Of a DNA stretch of 64,000 bases, positions 21,441 to 28,944 are shown piece by piece. The DNA is from Zhihengliuella sp. ISTPL4 (GTDB lineage Bacteria; Actinomycetota; Actinomycetes; Actinomycetales; Microbacteriaceae): assembly GCF_002848265.1 (NCBI RefSeq), contig NZ_CP025422.1, positions 1,392,717 to 1,456,716 of the forward strand, in the 5' to 3' direction. Position 1 is the stretch's first letter; each line of letters opens with the position of its first letter. Both the position numbers and the translations under genes were made by a program. The notes under the pieces are model-generated. The model was not told where the DNA came from and did no database searches. It saw only the letters and a program-made list of their open reading frames with translations.

Positions 21441-21471
21441 GGGTTTGTTAGGACAGTAACCTAACAAACCC
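21441..21471. promoter_or_regulatory. Perfect 12-bp inverted repeat, probable operator
   Basis: GGGTTTGTTAGG (21441-21452) and CCTAACAAACCC (21460-21471) flank the spacer ACAGTAA. It sits between the divergent binding protein gene (start 21330) and the nrtR start region, with no T tract, so an operator is more likely than a terminator. The core TTAGG-N7-CCTAA resembles operators of ROK-family sugar repressors and is two bases too short in spacing for an iron-dependent DtxR/IdeR box. Which gene it controls is not certain; the transport operon is nearer. Confidence 0.6.
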
Positions 21472-21557
21472 ACCGCGGGGGGACAAGCGTTCTCGCGGGC
21501 GCGAGATAACGTTTCGGACTCGACACCTCTCGGCGTCATGCGCCCGCACGAAAGGTC

Positions 21558-21573
21558 GTCATGACACTAAGAT
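21558..21573 (+). promoter_or_regulatory. Candidate nad operon promoter with an NrtR half-site
   Basis: The sequence GTCATGACACTAAGAT holds an 8-bp palindrome (GTCATGAC) and the half-site TGACACTAA, similar to the TGACACTA arms described for actinobacterial NrtR operators. It overlaps a -10-like TAAGAT (21568-21573). The other arm is degenerate. Location just upstream of nrtR suits autoregulation by a NAD-metabolite sensor. No clear -35 element is seen. Confidence 0.45.
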
Positions 21574-21596
21574 CGTCTGCGGAGGTTAAGGTGCAT

Positions 21597-22313
21597 ATGA
21601 CTCGAAGTGCGGACATCCGCGTCGCCGTCTCGACGGTGATCCTCACGCTGCGCCGCGGTGACGACGGTCCCCCCGTTCTCGCACTCCCCCTCGTCCGCCG
21701 TACCCGCGAGCCGTTCGCAGAGCGATGGGCGCTTCCCGGCGGGTGGCTCACCCCCGAGGAGTCGCCGGTCGACGCCGCGGCCCGCACACTCGCCGAGACG
21801 ACGGGCCTTGCGCCCACCTACCTGGAGCAGCTCTACGCCTTCGGCGCCGTCGACCGCTCCCCCACGCCGGTCGTGTCGATCGTGTACTGGGCGCTGCTGC
21901 GTCAGGACGACGTCGAAGCCCAGATCACCGCGCATCGGGCGTCCGGTCGCGCGCCGGAGAACGTGGAGTGGTTCGATGTCGACGGCCTGCCGGCCCTCGC
22001 CTTCGATCATCACGAGATCATCGAGTACGCGCTCTGGCGCCTCCGCAACAAGGTCGGCTACAGCCGCGTGGCCCAGGGCTTCCTGCCCGCCGAGTTCACG
22101 CTCGCCGAACTGCGGGAGGCGTACGAGTCGATCCTCGGGCGCCCACTGGACCCTGCGAACTTCCGGCGGCAGGTCGAGGCCGCGGGCAACCTCACCCGCA
22201 CCGACCGCTTCCGCACGGGTAGCCACCGCCCGGCCCGTCTGTACCGCGACGACACCGATGTCGAGCTGGCCGACCGCGGCCCGCTCCGCCCCGAGGAAAC
22301 GAGAACCCGATGA
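21597..22313 (+). CDS. nrtR: NrtR-type Nudix-related transcriptional regulator of NAD synthesis
   Basis: This protein of about 238 residues has an N-terminal Nudix-like domain (residues 1 to about 145) and a C-terminal winged-helix domain (about 146-225, with GFLPAEFTLAELREAYESIL and DPANFRRQVE). The Nudix box is degenerate: GGWLTPEESPVDAAARTLAE lacks the catalytic glutamates, as in NrtR repressors that bind ADP-ribose rather than hydrolyse it. It heads the nadA-nadB-nadC operon, overlapping nadA by 4 bases. The start is ambiguous. The GTG at 21591 has the better spacing (5 bases) to GGAGG at 21581-21585, the ATG at 21597 has 11. A more upstream ATG at 21561 lies inside the promoter. Confidence 0.88.
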   Translation: MTRSADIRVAVSTVILTLRRGDDGPPVLALPLVRRTREPFAERWALPGGWLTPEESPVDAAARTLAETTGLAPTYLEQLYAFGAVDRSPTPVVSIVYWALLRQDDVEAQITAHRASGRAPENVEWFDVDGLPALAFDHHEIIEYALWRLRNKVGYSRVAQGFLPAEFTLAELREAYESILGRPLDPANFRRQVEAAGNLTRTDRFRTGSHRPARLYRDDTDVELADRGPLRPEETRTR

Positions 22314-23647
22314 GCATCACCTTCGTCCCGACCCCCGTGGTCCCTGCGGCCGACCCGTCCGTCGATCACGCGATCCAGGCCATCGTCGCTGGAGCCTCCA
22401 CCGATGCCACCTGCACCACCGACCTCGCGGTCGGACCGTGGGACTTCGACACGCGCCCGGGGTACGGGCCCGGATCCTCCATGGGCGACGTCATCCCGAC
22501 CGGGGCTCCCCGGCAGGGAGAGCTCCCCGCCGCCTACCGCGAGGCGGACGAAGCCGAGCTCCGCCGGCGCATCGAGGCGGCCAAGGCGACCCTCGGAGAC
22601 CGCGTGGTGATCCTCGGCCACTTCTACCAGCGGGAGGAGGTCGTGACCCATGCGGACGAGGTGGGTGACTCGTTCCAGCTCGCCACCGCCGCCACGATGC
22701 GGCCGGATGCCGAGGCGATCGTCTTCTGCGGCGTGCACTTCATGGCCGAGACCGCCGACCTCCTGTCGCGGCCCGACCAGGCGGTGATCCTGCCGAACCT
22801 CGCCGCCGGGTGCTCGATGGCGGATATGGCCGACATCGACCAGGTGGAGGAGTGCTGGGAGCAGCTCGCCGACGTGCTGGGCGACCTCGACACCCCGGAC
22901 GCCGATGGCCGCGTGCCGGTGATCCCCGTCACCTACATGAACTCCTCGGCGGCGATCAAGGGGTTCGTCGGACGGCACGGGGGAATCGTGTGCACCTCCT
23001 CCAACGCGAACACGGTCCTGGAGTGGGCCTTCGCCCGCGGCCGTCGCGTGCTCTTCTTCCCCGACCAGCATCTGGGGCGGAACACCGCGAAGGCCATGGG
23101 CGTGCCGCTCGACCGGATGCCGATGTGGAACCCGCGGCGAGCGCTCGGCGGCTCCAGCCCGGACGAACTCGTCGACGCGCAGGTGATCCTCTGGCACGGC
23201 TTCTGCTCCGTGCACCGGCGGTTCACCGTGGCGCAGATCGACCAGGCTCGCGCGGAGCACCCGGGAGTCCGCGTGATCGTGCATCCGGAGTGCCCGATGG
23301 AGGTCGTCGACGCGGCCGACGAGGCCGGCTCCACGGAGTACATCCGCCGCGCCATCGCCGAGGCCACGGAGCCGACGACGTTCGCGGTCGGGACCGAGAT
23401 CAACCTCGTGCGCCGCCTGGCCGCGCAGTACCCGCAGCACCGGATCTTCTGCCTCGACCCGGTCGTCTGCCCGTGCTCGACCATGTACCGCATCCACCCT
23501 GGCTACCTCGCGTGGGTCCTGGAGGAGCTGGTCGCCGGCCGCACCCCGAACCGCATCACGGTCTCCCCCGACGTCGCCGCCCCGGCTCGCCTCGCGCTCG
23601 AGCGGATGCTCGCCGCCAAGCCGCCGGTCGCCGCCGGGGCACGATGA
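22310..23647 (+). CDS. nadA: Quinolinate synthase A
   Basis: This 445-residue [4Fe-4S] enzyme condenses iminoaspartate with dihydroxyacetone phosphate to quinolinate, the second step of de novo NAD synthesis. Hallmarks are ILGHFYQREEV, VFCGVHFMAETA, the segment VTYMNSSAAIKGFVGRHGG, HPECPMEVVDAAD and DPVVCPCSTMYRI. The three cluster-ligand cysteines lie in the second, fourth and fifth of these. It has an N-terminal extension of about 80 residues before the core, usual for actinobacteria. It overlaps nrtR and nadB by 4 bases each. Confidence 0.96.
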   Translation: MSITFVPTPVVPAADPSVDHAIQAIVAGASTDATCTTDLAVGPWDFDTRPGYGPGSSMGDVIPTGAPRQGELPAAYREADEAELRRRIEAAKATLGDRVVILGHFYQREEVVTHADEVGDSFQLATAATMRPDAEAIVFCGVHFMAETADLLSRPDQAVILPNLAAGCSMADMADIDQVEECWEQLADVLGDLDTPDADGRVPVIPVTYMNSSAAIKGFVGRHGGIVCTSSNANTVLEWAFARGRRVLFFPDQHLGRNTAKAMGVPLDRMPMWNPRRALGGSSPDELVDAQVILWHGFCSVHRRFTVAQIDQARAEHPGVRVIVHPECPMEVVDAADEAGSTEYIRRAIAEATEPTTFAVGTEINLVRRLAAQYPQHRIFCLDPVVCPCSTMYRIHPGYLAWVLEELVAGRTPNRITVSPDVAAPARLALERMLAAKPPVAAGAR

Positions 23648-25167
23648 ACGTCGTCGTCGTCGGCTCCGGGATCGCCGGACTCACCGCCGCGCTGCACGCG
23701 CACGAGGGCGGACACACGGTGACGGTCGTGACGAAGGGCGGGCTCGGAGGCGGCTGCACGCCTCTCGCTCAGGGCGGTGTGGCCGGCGGCTACGGGCCCG
23801 GCGACGGACCGGCGGCGCATGCCGCCGACACGATCAGCGCCGGAGCGGGTCTGTGCGATCCGACCGCCGTCGACGCCCTCGTGGCGGACGGCGCCGCCCG
23901 GATCGCCGAGCTCCTGGCCCGCGGCGTCGCCTTCGACCGGGCGCCAGGCGGCGCACTCGCCCGCGGGCGGGAGGCGGCGCACACCCATGCCCGCATCCTC
24001 CACGCCGGGGGCGACGCGACCGGGGCCGCGATCTCCGCCGCGCTGTGCGCGGCCGTTCAGCGCACGCCGATCTCCGTCCGCGAGCGCACGATGCTCCTCG
24101 ATCTGACCGTCGAGGCGGGACGGATCCGCGGGATCACAGTCCTCCGCGACGGCGGCGCTGTCGAGATCCGGGCCGACGCCGTGATCCTCGCCACGGGCGG
24201 GGCAGGGCAGCTCTACGCGCACACGACCAATCCGACCGAGACGACCGGCGACGGCATCGCGGCGGCTCTGCGCGCCGGCGCCGCCATCGCCGACCTGGAG
24301 TTCGTGCAGTTCCACCCGACCACCCTCCCCGGGCTCCCGGTCTTCCTCCTGTCCGAAGCCGTCCGCGGCGAGGGGGCCGTGCTCCGCGACAGCGACGGAA
24401 GACGGTTCGTGTTCGACAGCCACCCCGACGGGGAGCTCGCCCCGCGCGACGTCGTCGCCCGGGCCATCGCCGGGCAGGCAGCCCGGCAGGGGACGCCCGT
24501 GCACCTCGATGCCACCGGGCTCGGGGCGGACGCGCTCGCCCGCCGTTTCCCGACCATCGACCGTGTGACGCGCGACCGCGGTTTCGACTGGTCCCGGGAG
24601 CCGCTGCCGGTGACCCCCGCCGCGCATTACCTCATGGGCGGCGTCGTCACCGACCGGCACGGACGGACCACGATCCCGGGGCTGTACGCCGTCGGCGAGA
24701 CCGCCCGGACAGGAGTGCACGGAGCCAACCGGCTCGCCTCCAACTCGCTCCTCGAAGGGGCCGTGTTCGGAGCCAGGGCCGCTGCTGCCCTGGCCCAACC
24801 GTGGCCTGCTGCCGTCGACGTCATCCCGTCTCCGTCGCCGAAGAGCCCGGAGGAAGAGAGCGCCGCACCCGAGCCCCTCCCCCCGTTCGACCGCGCCGCG
24901 CTGCAGCGGCTGCTGTGGGACGAGGTCGGCCTGCACCGGACGGGAACCGGACTCCAGTCCGCCCTCCGCATCATCCGCGGGTGGGCCTCCGCGACGCCGT
25001 CCGCCTCCGACGTCCGCACGCACGAGGACCGGAACCTGCTGCTGGTCGCCGAGGCCACCATCCGTGCGGCCGTGGCACGTCCGGTCTCTGTCGGCGCCCA
25101 CCACCGCGACGACTTCGCCCTCGCCGCACCCACCCCGGCACGCCCACCGATCCTGGAGACCGCCTGA
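23644..25167 (+). CDS. nadB: L-aspartate oxidase
   Basis: This 507-residue flavoenzyme oxidises L-aspartate to iminoaspartate for NadA. The FAD-binding motif VVVGSGIAGLTAALHA is at residues 4-19. The substrate-side block PAAHYLMGGV and the conserved HGANRLASNSLLEGAVFG follow, and a C-terminal helical domain completes the succinate dehydrogenase flavoprotein-like architecture. The ATG at 23644 overlaps nadA by 4 bases. The open frame continues upstream through nadA but only this start gives a complete Rossmann motif at the N terminus. The C-terminal region is slightly shorter than in the E. coli enzyme. Confidence 0.95.
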   Translation: MNVVVVGSGIAGLTAALHAHEGGHTVTVVTKGGLGGGCTPLAQGGVAGGYGPGDGPAAHAADTISAGAGLCDPTAVDALVADGAARIAELLARGVAFDRAPGGALARGREAAHTHARILHAGGDATGAAISAALCAAVQRTPISVRERTMLLDLTVEAGRIRGITVLRDGGAVEIRADAVILATGGAGQLYAHTTNPTETTGDGIAAALRAGAAIADLEFVQFHPTTLPGLPVFLLSEAVRGEGAVLRDSDGRRFVFDSHPDGELAPRDVVARAIAGQAARQGTPVHLDATGLGADALARRFPTIDRVTRDRGFDWSREPLPVTPAAHYLMGGVVTDRHGRTTIPGLYAVGETARTGVHGANRLASNSLLEGAVFGARAAAALAQPWPAAVDVIPSPSPKSPEEESAAPEPLPPFDRAALQRLLWDEVGLHRTGTGLQSALRIIRGWASATPSASDVRTHEDRNLLLVAEATIRAAVARPVSVGAHHRDDFALAAPTPARPPILETA

Positions 25168-26018
25168 TGCTCACCCGCACCACCCTGCACCGCGTCGTCG
25201 GGGCCGCGCTCGAGGAGGACGCCCCCTGGGGCGACCTCACCAGCACCACCCTCCTCCCTGCCGAAGTGACCGCCACGGCGGACCTCGTCGCCCGCGAGGA
25301 GGGCGTCTTCAGCGGTGGTGAGGTGTTCGCCGCCGCGTTCCTCCTCACCGACCCGGACGTCACGGTCGACCTGCACGTGGGCGACGGTGATGCCTTCACG
25401 GCATCCGACGTGCTGGCTACCGTGACAGGGCCGGCCCGCGCCGTGCTCACCGCCGAACGCGTCGCGTTGAACTTCGCGCAGCGGATGTCGGGCATCGCGA
25501 CGCTCACGGCCGCCTACGTCCGTGAAGTCGAGGGAACGCGGGCGCGCATCGCCGACACCCGCAAGACCACGCCCGGTCTGCGGGCGTTCGAGCGGCACGC
25601 GGTCGTGTCCGGCGGCGGCCGGAACCACCGGTACTCCCTGTCCGACGCGGTCATGGCGAAGGACAACCACCTCGCCGTGCTCCAGCGGTCCGGGCTCGAC
25701 CTGGCGACGGCTCTTCGCGAGGCGTTCTCGCGGCTGCCGCACACCGCCCACGTCGTCGTCGAGGTCGACCGTCTCGACCAGATCCCGGCGGTGCTCGACG
25801 GCGGCGCCCACACGGTGCTCCTGGACAACTTCTCCCTCGACGACCTGCGCGCCGGCGTGGCGCTCATCGGCGAGCGCGCCACCGTGGAGGCCTCGGGCGG
25901 CGTCCACCTGACCACCGTCCGCGCCATCGCCGAGACCGGGGTGCATGTGATCTCGGTCGGAGCCCTCACGCACTCCGCGCGGGCGCTGGACCTCGGACTC
26001 GACCTCCGGATCGACTGA
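25167..26018 (+). CDS. nadC: Nicotinate-nucleotide pyrophosphorylase (carboxylating)
   Basis: This 283-residue quinolinate phosphoribosyltransferase makes nicotinate mononucleotide from quinolinate and PRPP. Family features are EDAPWGDLTS near the N terminus, ALNFAQRMSGIATLT, the DTRKTTPGLRAFERHAVVSGGG block, MAKDNHL, and VEASGGVHLTTV followed by GVHVISVGALTHSA. It begins at the ATG at 25167, which shares its A with the nadB stop (TGATG). It completes the quinolinate branch of NAD synthesis encoded by this operon. Confidence 0.96.
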   Translation: MLTRTTLHRVVGAALEEDAPWGDLTSTTLLPAEVTATADLVAREEGVFSGGEVFAAAFLLTDPDVTVDLHVGDGDAFTASDVLATVTGPARAVLTAERVALNFAQRMSGIATLTAAYVREVEGTRARIADTRKTTPGLRAFERHAVVSGGGRNHRYSLSDAVMAKDNHLAVLQRSGLDLATALREAFSRLPHTAHVVVEVDRLDQIPAVLDGGAHTVLLDNFSLDDLRAGVALIGERATVEASGGVHLTTVRAIAETGVHVISVGALTHSARALDLGLDLRID

Positions 26019-26022
26019 GTCC

Positions 26023-27159
26023 GTGCTGTACCTCGATCACGCCGCGACCTCGCCGGTACGCCCCGAGGTGCGTGCGGCCATGGAGCCCTTCCTCACCGAG
26101 GTGTTCGGCAATCCCGCGAGCCACCACACCGCGGGCGAGGCCGCAGCGCGCGGCCTGGAGGACGCCCGCGCCCGGGTGGCCCGCGTGATCGGGACGCGGG
26201 CAGGGGATGTCGTCTTCACCGGCGGCGGCACGGAGGCGAACAACCTCGCCGTGAAGGGACTCGTCCTGGGAGCGCTCACCTCCGGCCGGCGGCGCGTCGT
26301 GGTGTCCCCCATCGAGCACGAGTCGATCCGCGAGTCGGCGGCGTACCTCGCGCGCTTCCACGGGGTGACGGTGGCGATGCCCGCGGTCGAGGGAACCGGG
26401 CGGATCACGCCGGACGCCCTCGATGCGGTGCTCACCGACGATACCGCCGTCGTGTCGGTCGGACACGCGAACAACGAGGTCGGCACCGTCCAGGACATCG
26501 CGGCGCTCCGGGAGGTCGCCCGCGCCCGCCACGTGCCCCTCCACGTCGACGCCGTGCAGTCGGCCGGCTGGCTGCCGCTCCACGACCTTGATGCGGATGC
26601 CGTGTCGATCGCCGGGCACAAGCTCGGAGCACCCAAGGGCACCGGGGCCCTCGTCGTCCGCGGCCGGCTCCCTCTGGAGCCGCTCCTGCACGGCGGAGGC
26701 CAGGAGCGCGGACGGCGATCCGGCACCGTCGATGTCGCGGGAGCGGTGGGGCTGGCGACAGCACTCGAGCTCGCCGAGCGGGAGCGTGAACACGCGGCGA
26801 CGCGGGTACGGGCCACTACGGCGCGCTTCATCGCCGAGGTGACCCGGCGCGTGCCCGACGCGACACTGACGGGGCATCCCGTGCATCGGCTTCCCGCGAC
26901 GGCGAGCTTCACGATCGCCGGCGTGAGCGGCGAGGCGGTGCTGTGGGAGCTGGAGCGCCGCGGGGTGATCTCATCCAGCGGCTCCGCGTGCGCGGCCGGC
27001 AGCGACGAGCCCTCCCCCGTGCTGCTCGCGTGCGGGATCGCCCCGGAGGTCGCGCAGACGGCCGTGCGCTTCACGTTCGGGCGTACCACCCTCCCTGCTG
27101 ACGCGCCGGAGCGTCTCGCCGTGCTCGTCGCGGAGGCGGTCGACACCGTCCGCGGCTGA
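26023..27159 (+). CDS. Cysteine desulfurase of the NAD operon (NifS/IscS-like)
   Basis: This 378-residue PLP enzyme takes sulfur from cysteine. It opens with LYLDHAATSPVRPEVRAAM; the PLP lysine is K200 in SIAGHKLGAPKGTGAL. The catalytic cysteine is C323 in SSSGSACAAGSDEPSP, on a long loop as in IscS-group enzymes. It begins at a GTG 4 bases after nadC. Its place in the operon suggests that it supplies sulfur for the oxygen-sensitive iron-sulfur cluster of NadA, as proposed for NadS-type desulfurases. The functional link is inference from context. Confidence 0.9.
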   Translation: MLYLDHAATSPVRPEVRAAMEPFLTEVFGNPASHHTAGEAAARGLEDARARVARVIGTRAGDVVFTGGGTEANNLAVKGLVLGALTSGRRRVVVSPIEHESIRESAAYLARFHGVTVAMPAVEGTGRITPDALDAVLTDDTAVVSVGHANNEVGTVQDIAALREVARARHVPLHVDAVQSAGWLPLHDLDADAVSIAGHKLGAPKGTGALVVRGRLPLEPLLHGGGQERGRRSGTVDVAGAVGLATALELAEREREHAATRVRATTARFIAEVTRRVPDATLTGHPVHRLPATASFTIAGVSGEAVLWELERRGVISSSGSACAAGSDEPSPVLLACGIAPEVAQTAVRFTFGRTTLPADAPERLAVLVAEAVDTVRG

Positions 27160-27182
27160 CGAACGGCCCTAGACTCGGCGGA

Positions 27183-28130
27183 GTGACCGCCCCCGCCCCG
27201 ATCGTGACGATGATCGTGCCCGGACGCGACATCGCCGCGTTCGCCCCCGCCGCCCTCGATTCCCTCCGTGCACAGACGGACGAGCGGTGGCGTGCGATCC
27301 TCATCGACGACGGCTCCACCGACGACACGGGAGCGATCTTCGCCGACGCCGCCGCGACGGATTCCCGCTTCACCCTGATCCGGCATGGGGCTTCCGTCGG
27401 GCTCGGCGCCGCGCGCAACATCGGTCTCGCGCTCGTCGCCACGCCCTTCACCGGCTTCCTCGACGCGGATGACGAGCTCATGCCGGACGCCCTGTCGACC
27501 CTCGTGGGCACGCTGGAGCGCACGGGGAGCGACTTCGCCGCGGGCGCCTACGTGCGACTGCGTCCGCACGGCCAGGGTTATGCGCCCGGCCGCGTGCAGC
27601 CGTGGGTCGCCGCGGCGACCGCCCCCGCCCGCTTCCGCACCACCCTCGCGGAGCACCCGCAGGCGGTGTCGAACATCGTCGCGTGGTCCAAGGTGAGCCG
27701 CACCGAGATGTGGTCCGACCTGCGGTTCCCGGAGGGGGTGACCTACGAGGACCAGGTCGTCGCGCAGACGATGTACACCCGGGCGCGCGCCTTCGACGTG
27801 CTGCCCGACGTCGTGGTGCGCTGGCGCGTCCGAGCGGACGGCACCTCGATCACCCAGAGCAAGGCGCAGCTGCCCGTACTCCGCGACTACCTCGCCGCGC
27901 TCCGCGGCGGCATCCGCGTGCTGCAGGATGCCGGTGCGCACGCCGCGGTCACCGCCCGGATCGAGCTCATCCTGGCGATGGATGTCGCTCCGCTCCGCGA
28001 GATCGCGGACACGCACCCCGATCCCGCCTACGCGGGAGAGGTCTCCGCGTTCCTCGCCGAGCTGCACGCCCTCCCCGAGTTCGCCGACGCCCGCCCCGAC
28101 CCCACCCTCGCCGACGCCCTCGCCTGGTGA
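27183..28130 (+). CDS. Family 2 glycosyltransferase
   Basis: This 315-residue GT-A fold glycosyltransferase starts at a GTG. The nucleotide-sugar binding region is visible as VTMIVPGRD, IDDGSTDDTGAIFAD and ARNIGLALVATPFTGFLDADDEL, with the metal-binding DxD in the last. A further conserved acidic motif is YEDQVVAQTMY (about residue 190), where the ED would correspond to the catalytic base region. It has no transmembrane segments, so it probably acts on the cytoplasmic face, for instance in cell wall polymer or exopolysaccharide decoration. It lies 23 bases after the desulfurase gene and may be read from the same transcript, but is unrelated to NAD. Confidence 0.85.
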   Translation: MTAPAPIVTMIVPGRDIAAFAPAALDSLRAQTDERWRAILIDDGSTDDTGAIFADAAATDSRFTLIRHGASVGLGAARNIGLALVATPFTGFLDADDELMPDALSTLVGTLERTGSDFAAGAYVRLRPHGQGYAPGRVQPWVAAATAPARFRTTLAEHPQAVSNIVAWSKVSRTEMWSDLRFPEGVTYEDQVVAQTMYTRARAFDVLPDVVVRWRVRADGTSITQSKAQLPVLRDYLAALRGGIRVLQDAGAHAAVTARIELILAMDVAPLREIADTHPDPAYAGEVSAFLAELHALPEFADARPDPTLADALAW

Positions 28131-28152
28131 GCCCTGCCGGAAGGACCCCCAC

Positions 28153-28926
28153 ATGACCGACTACCTCTCCTCGCTCTTCGCGCTCGACGGCCGCACCGCG
28201 GTCGTGACCGGCGGCAGCTCGGGAATCGGTCGCGGCATCGCGACCGCGCTCGCCCGCGCCGGTGCCGCCACAGTGATCGTCGCCCGAGGCGCGGAGCGCA
28301 TCGCCGAGACCGTGGACGACCTCCGCGCGCAGGGGTGTCGCGCGGCCGGCGTGGTCGGGGACCTGAGCACCCGCGAGGGCATCCATGCGGTCGCGGAGGC
28401 CGCCGCTGCTCCGTTCGGCGAGCCGGACATCCTCGTCAACTCCGCGGGCATCAACATCCGTCCGCCGTACGCCGAGATCACCGAGGCGGACTGGGACGCG
28501 ACGATGACCGTCAATGCGCTCGCCCCGTTCCTCCTCGGTCAGCGCTGGGCGCAGGGCATGGCAGCGCGCGGTTACGGACGACTGATCCACATCAGCTCCC
28601 AACAGGCGCACCGGGCGTTCGTGGGCAGCGGGGTGTACGGCGCCTCCAAGGGCGCGGTCGAGTCGCTCATGCGCTCGGAGGCGGAGGCCTGGGGTGGCAC
28701 CGGCGTGACGAGCAACACGCTCGTTCCCGGCTTCGTCCTCACGCCGTTGAATGCCCGACTGCAGGAGGACCCTGCGACCATCGCGGCCCTCGCGGCGCGC
28801 ACCATGATCGGCCGTAACGGCCTTCCGGAGGACTTCGCCGCAGCCGCCGTGTTCCTCGCCGGTCCGGGTTCGGCCTACGTGACCGGCCAGTCGCTGTTCA
28901 TCGACGGAGGACTCTCCGTCCACTGA
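28153..28926 (+). CDS. Short-chain dehydrogenase/reductase (SDR)
   Basis: This 257-residue classical SDR has the cofactor motif VVTGGSSGIGRG (glycines near residues 18-25), the ILVNSAGIN motif, the catalytic Ser (IHISSQQAH) and the YGASKGAVES Tyr-x-x-x-Lys pair. The C-terminal GQSLFIDGGLSVH is typical. The Arg after the second beta strand (VARGAERI) hints at NADP rather than NAD. It resembles gluconate or sugar-alcohol dehydrogenases of this fold but substrate cannot be assigned. The ATG at 28153 follows GGAAGGA-like sequence (28139-28145); the longer upstream frame overlaps the glycosyltransferase gene and is rejected. Confidence 0.85.
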   Translation: MTDYLSSLFALDGRTAVVTGGSSGIGRGIATALARAGAATVIVARGAERIAETVDDLRAQGCRAAGVVGDLSTREGIHAVAEAAAAPFGEPDILVNSAGINIRPPYAEITEADWDATMTVNALAPFLLGQRWAQGMAARGYGRLIHISSQQAHRAFVGSGVYGASKGAVESLMRSEAEAWGGTGVTSNTLVPGFVLTPLNARLQEDPATIAALAARTMIGRNGLPEDFAAAAVFLAGPGSAYVTGQSLFIDGGLSVH

Positions 28927-28944
28927 CCAGCGACCACGAGGTCG

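Noticed and set aside
21441..21471. Iron-dependent DtxR/IdeR box
   Set aside because: TTAGG and CCTAA arms are present but are separated by 7 bases instead of the 9 of the 19-bp consensus, and no iron gene is adjacent.
26037..28154. Open reading frame of 705 codons on the minus strand
   Set aside because: Antisense to the desulfurase and glycosyltransferase genes, both of which have full catalytic motifs.
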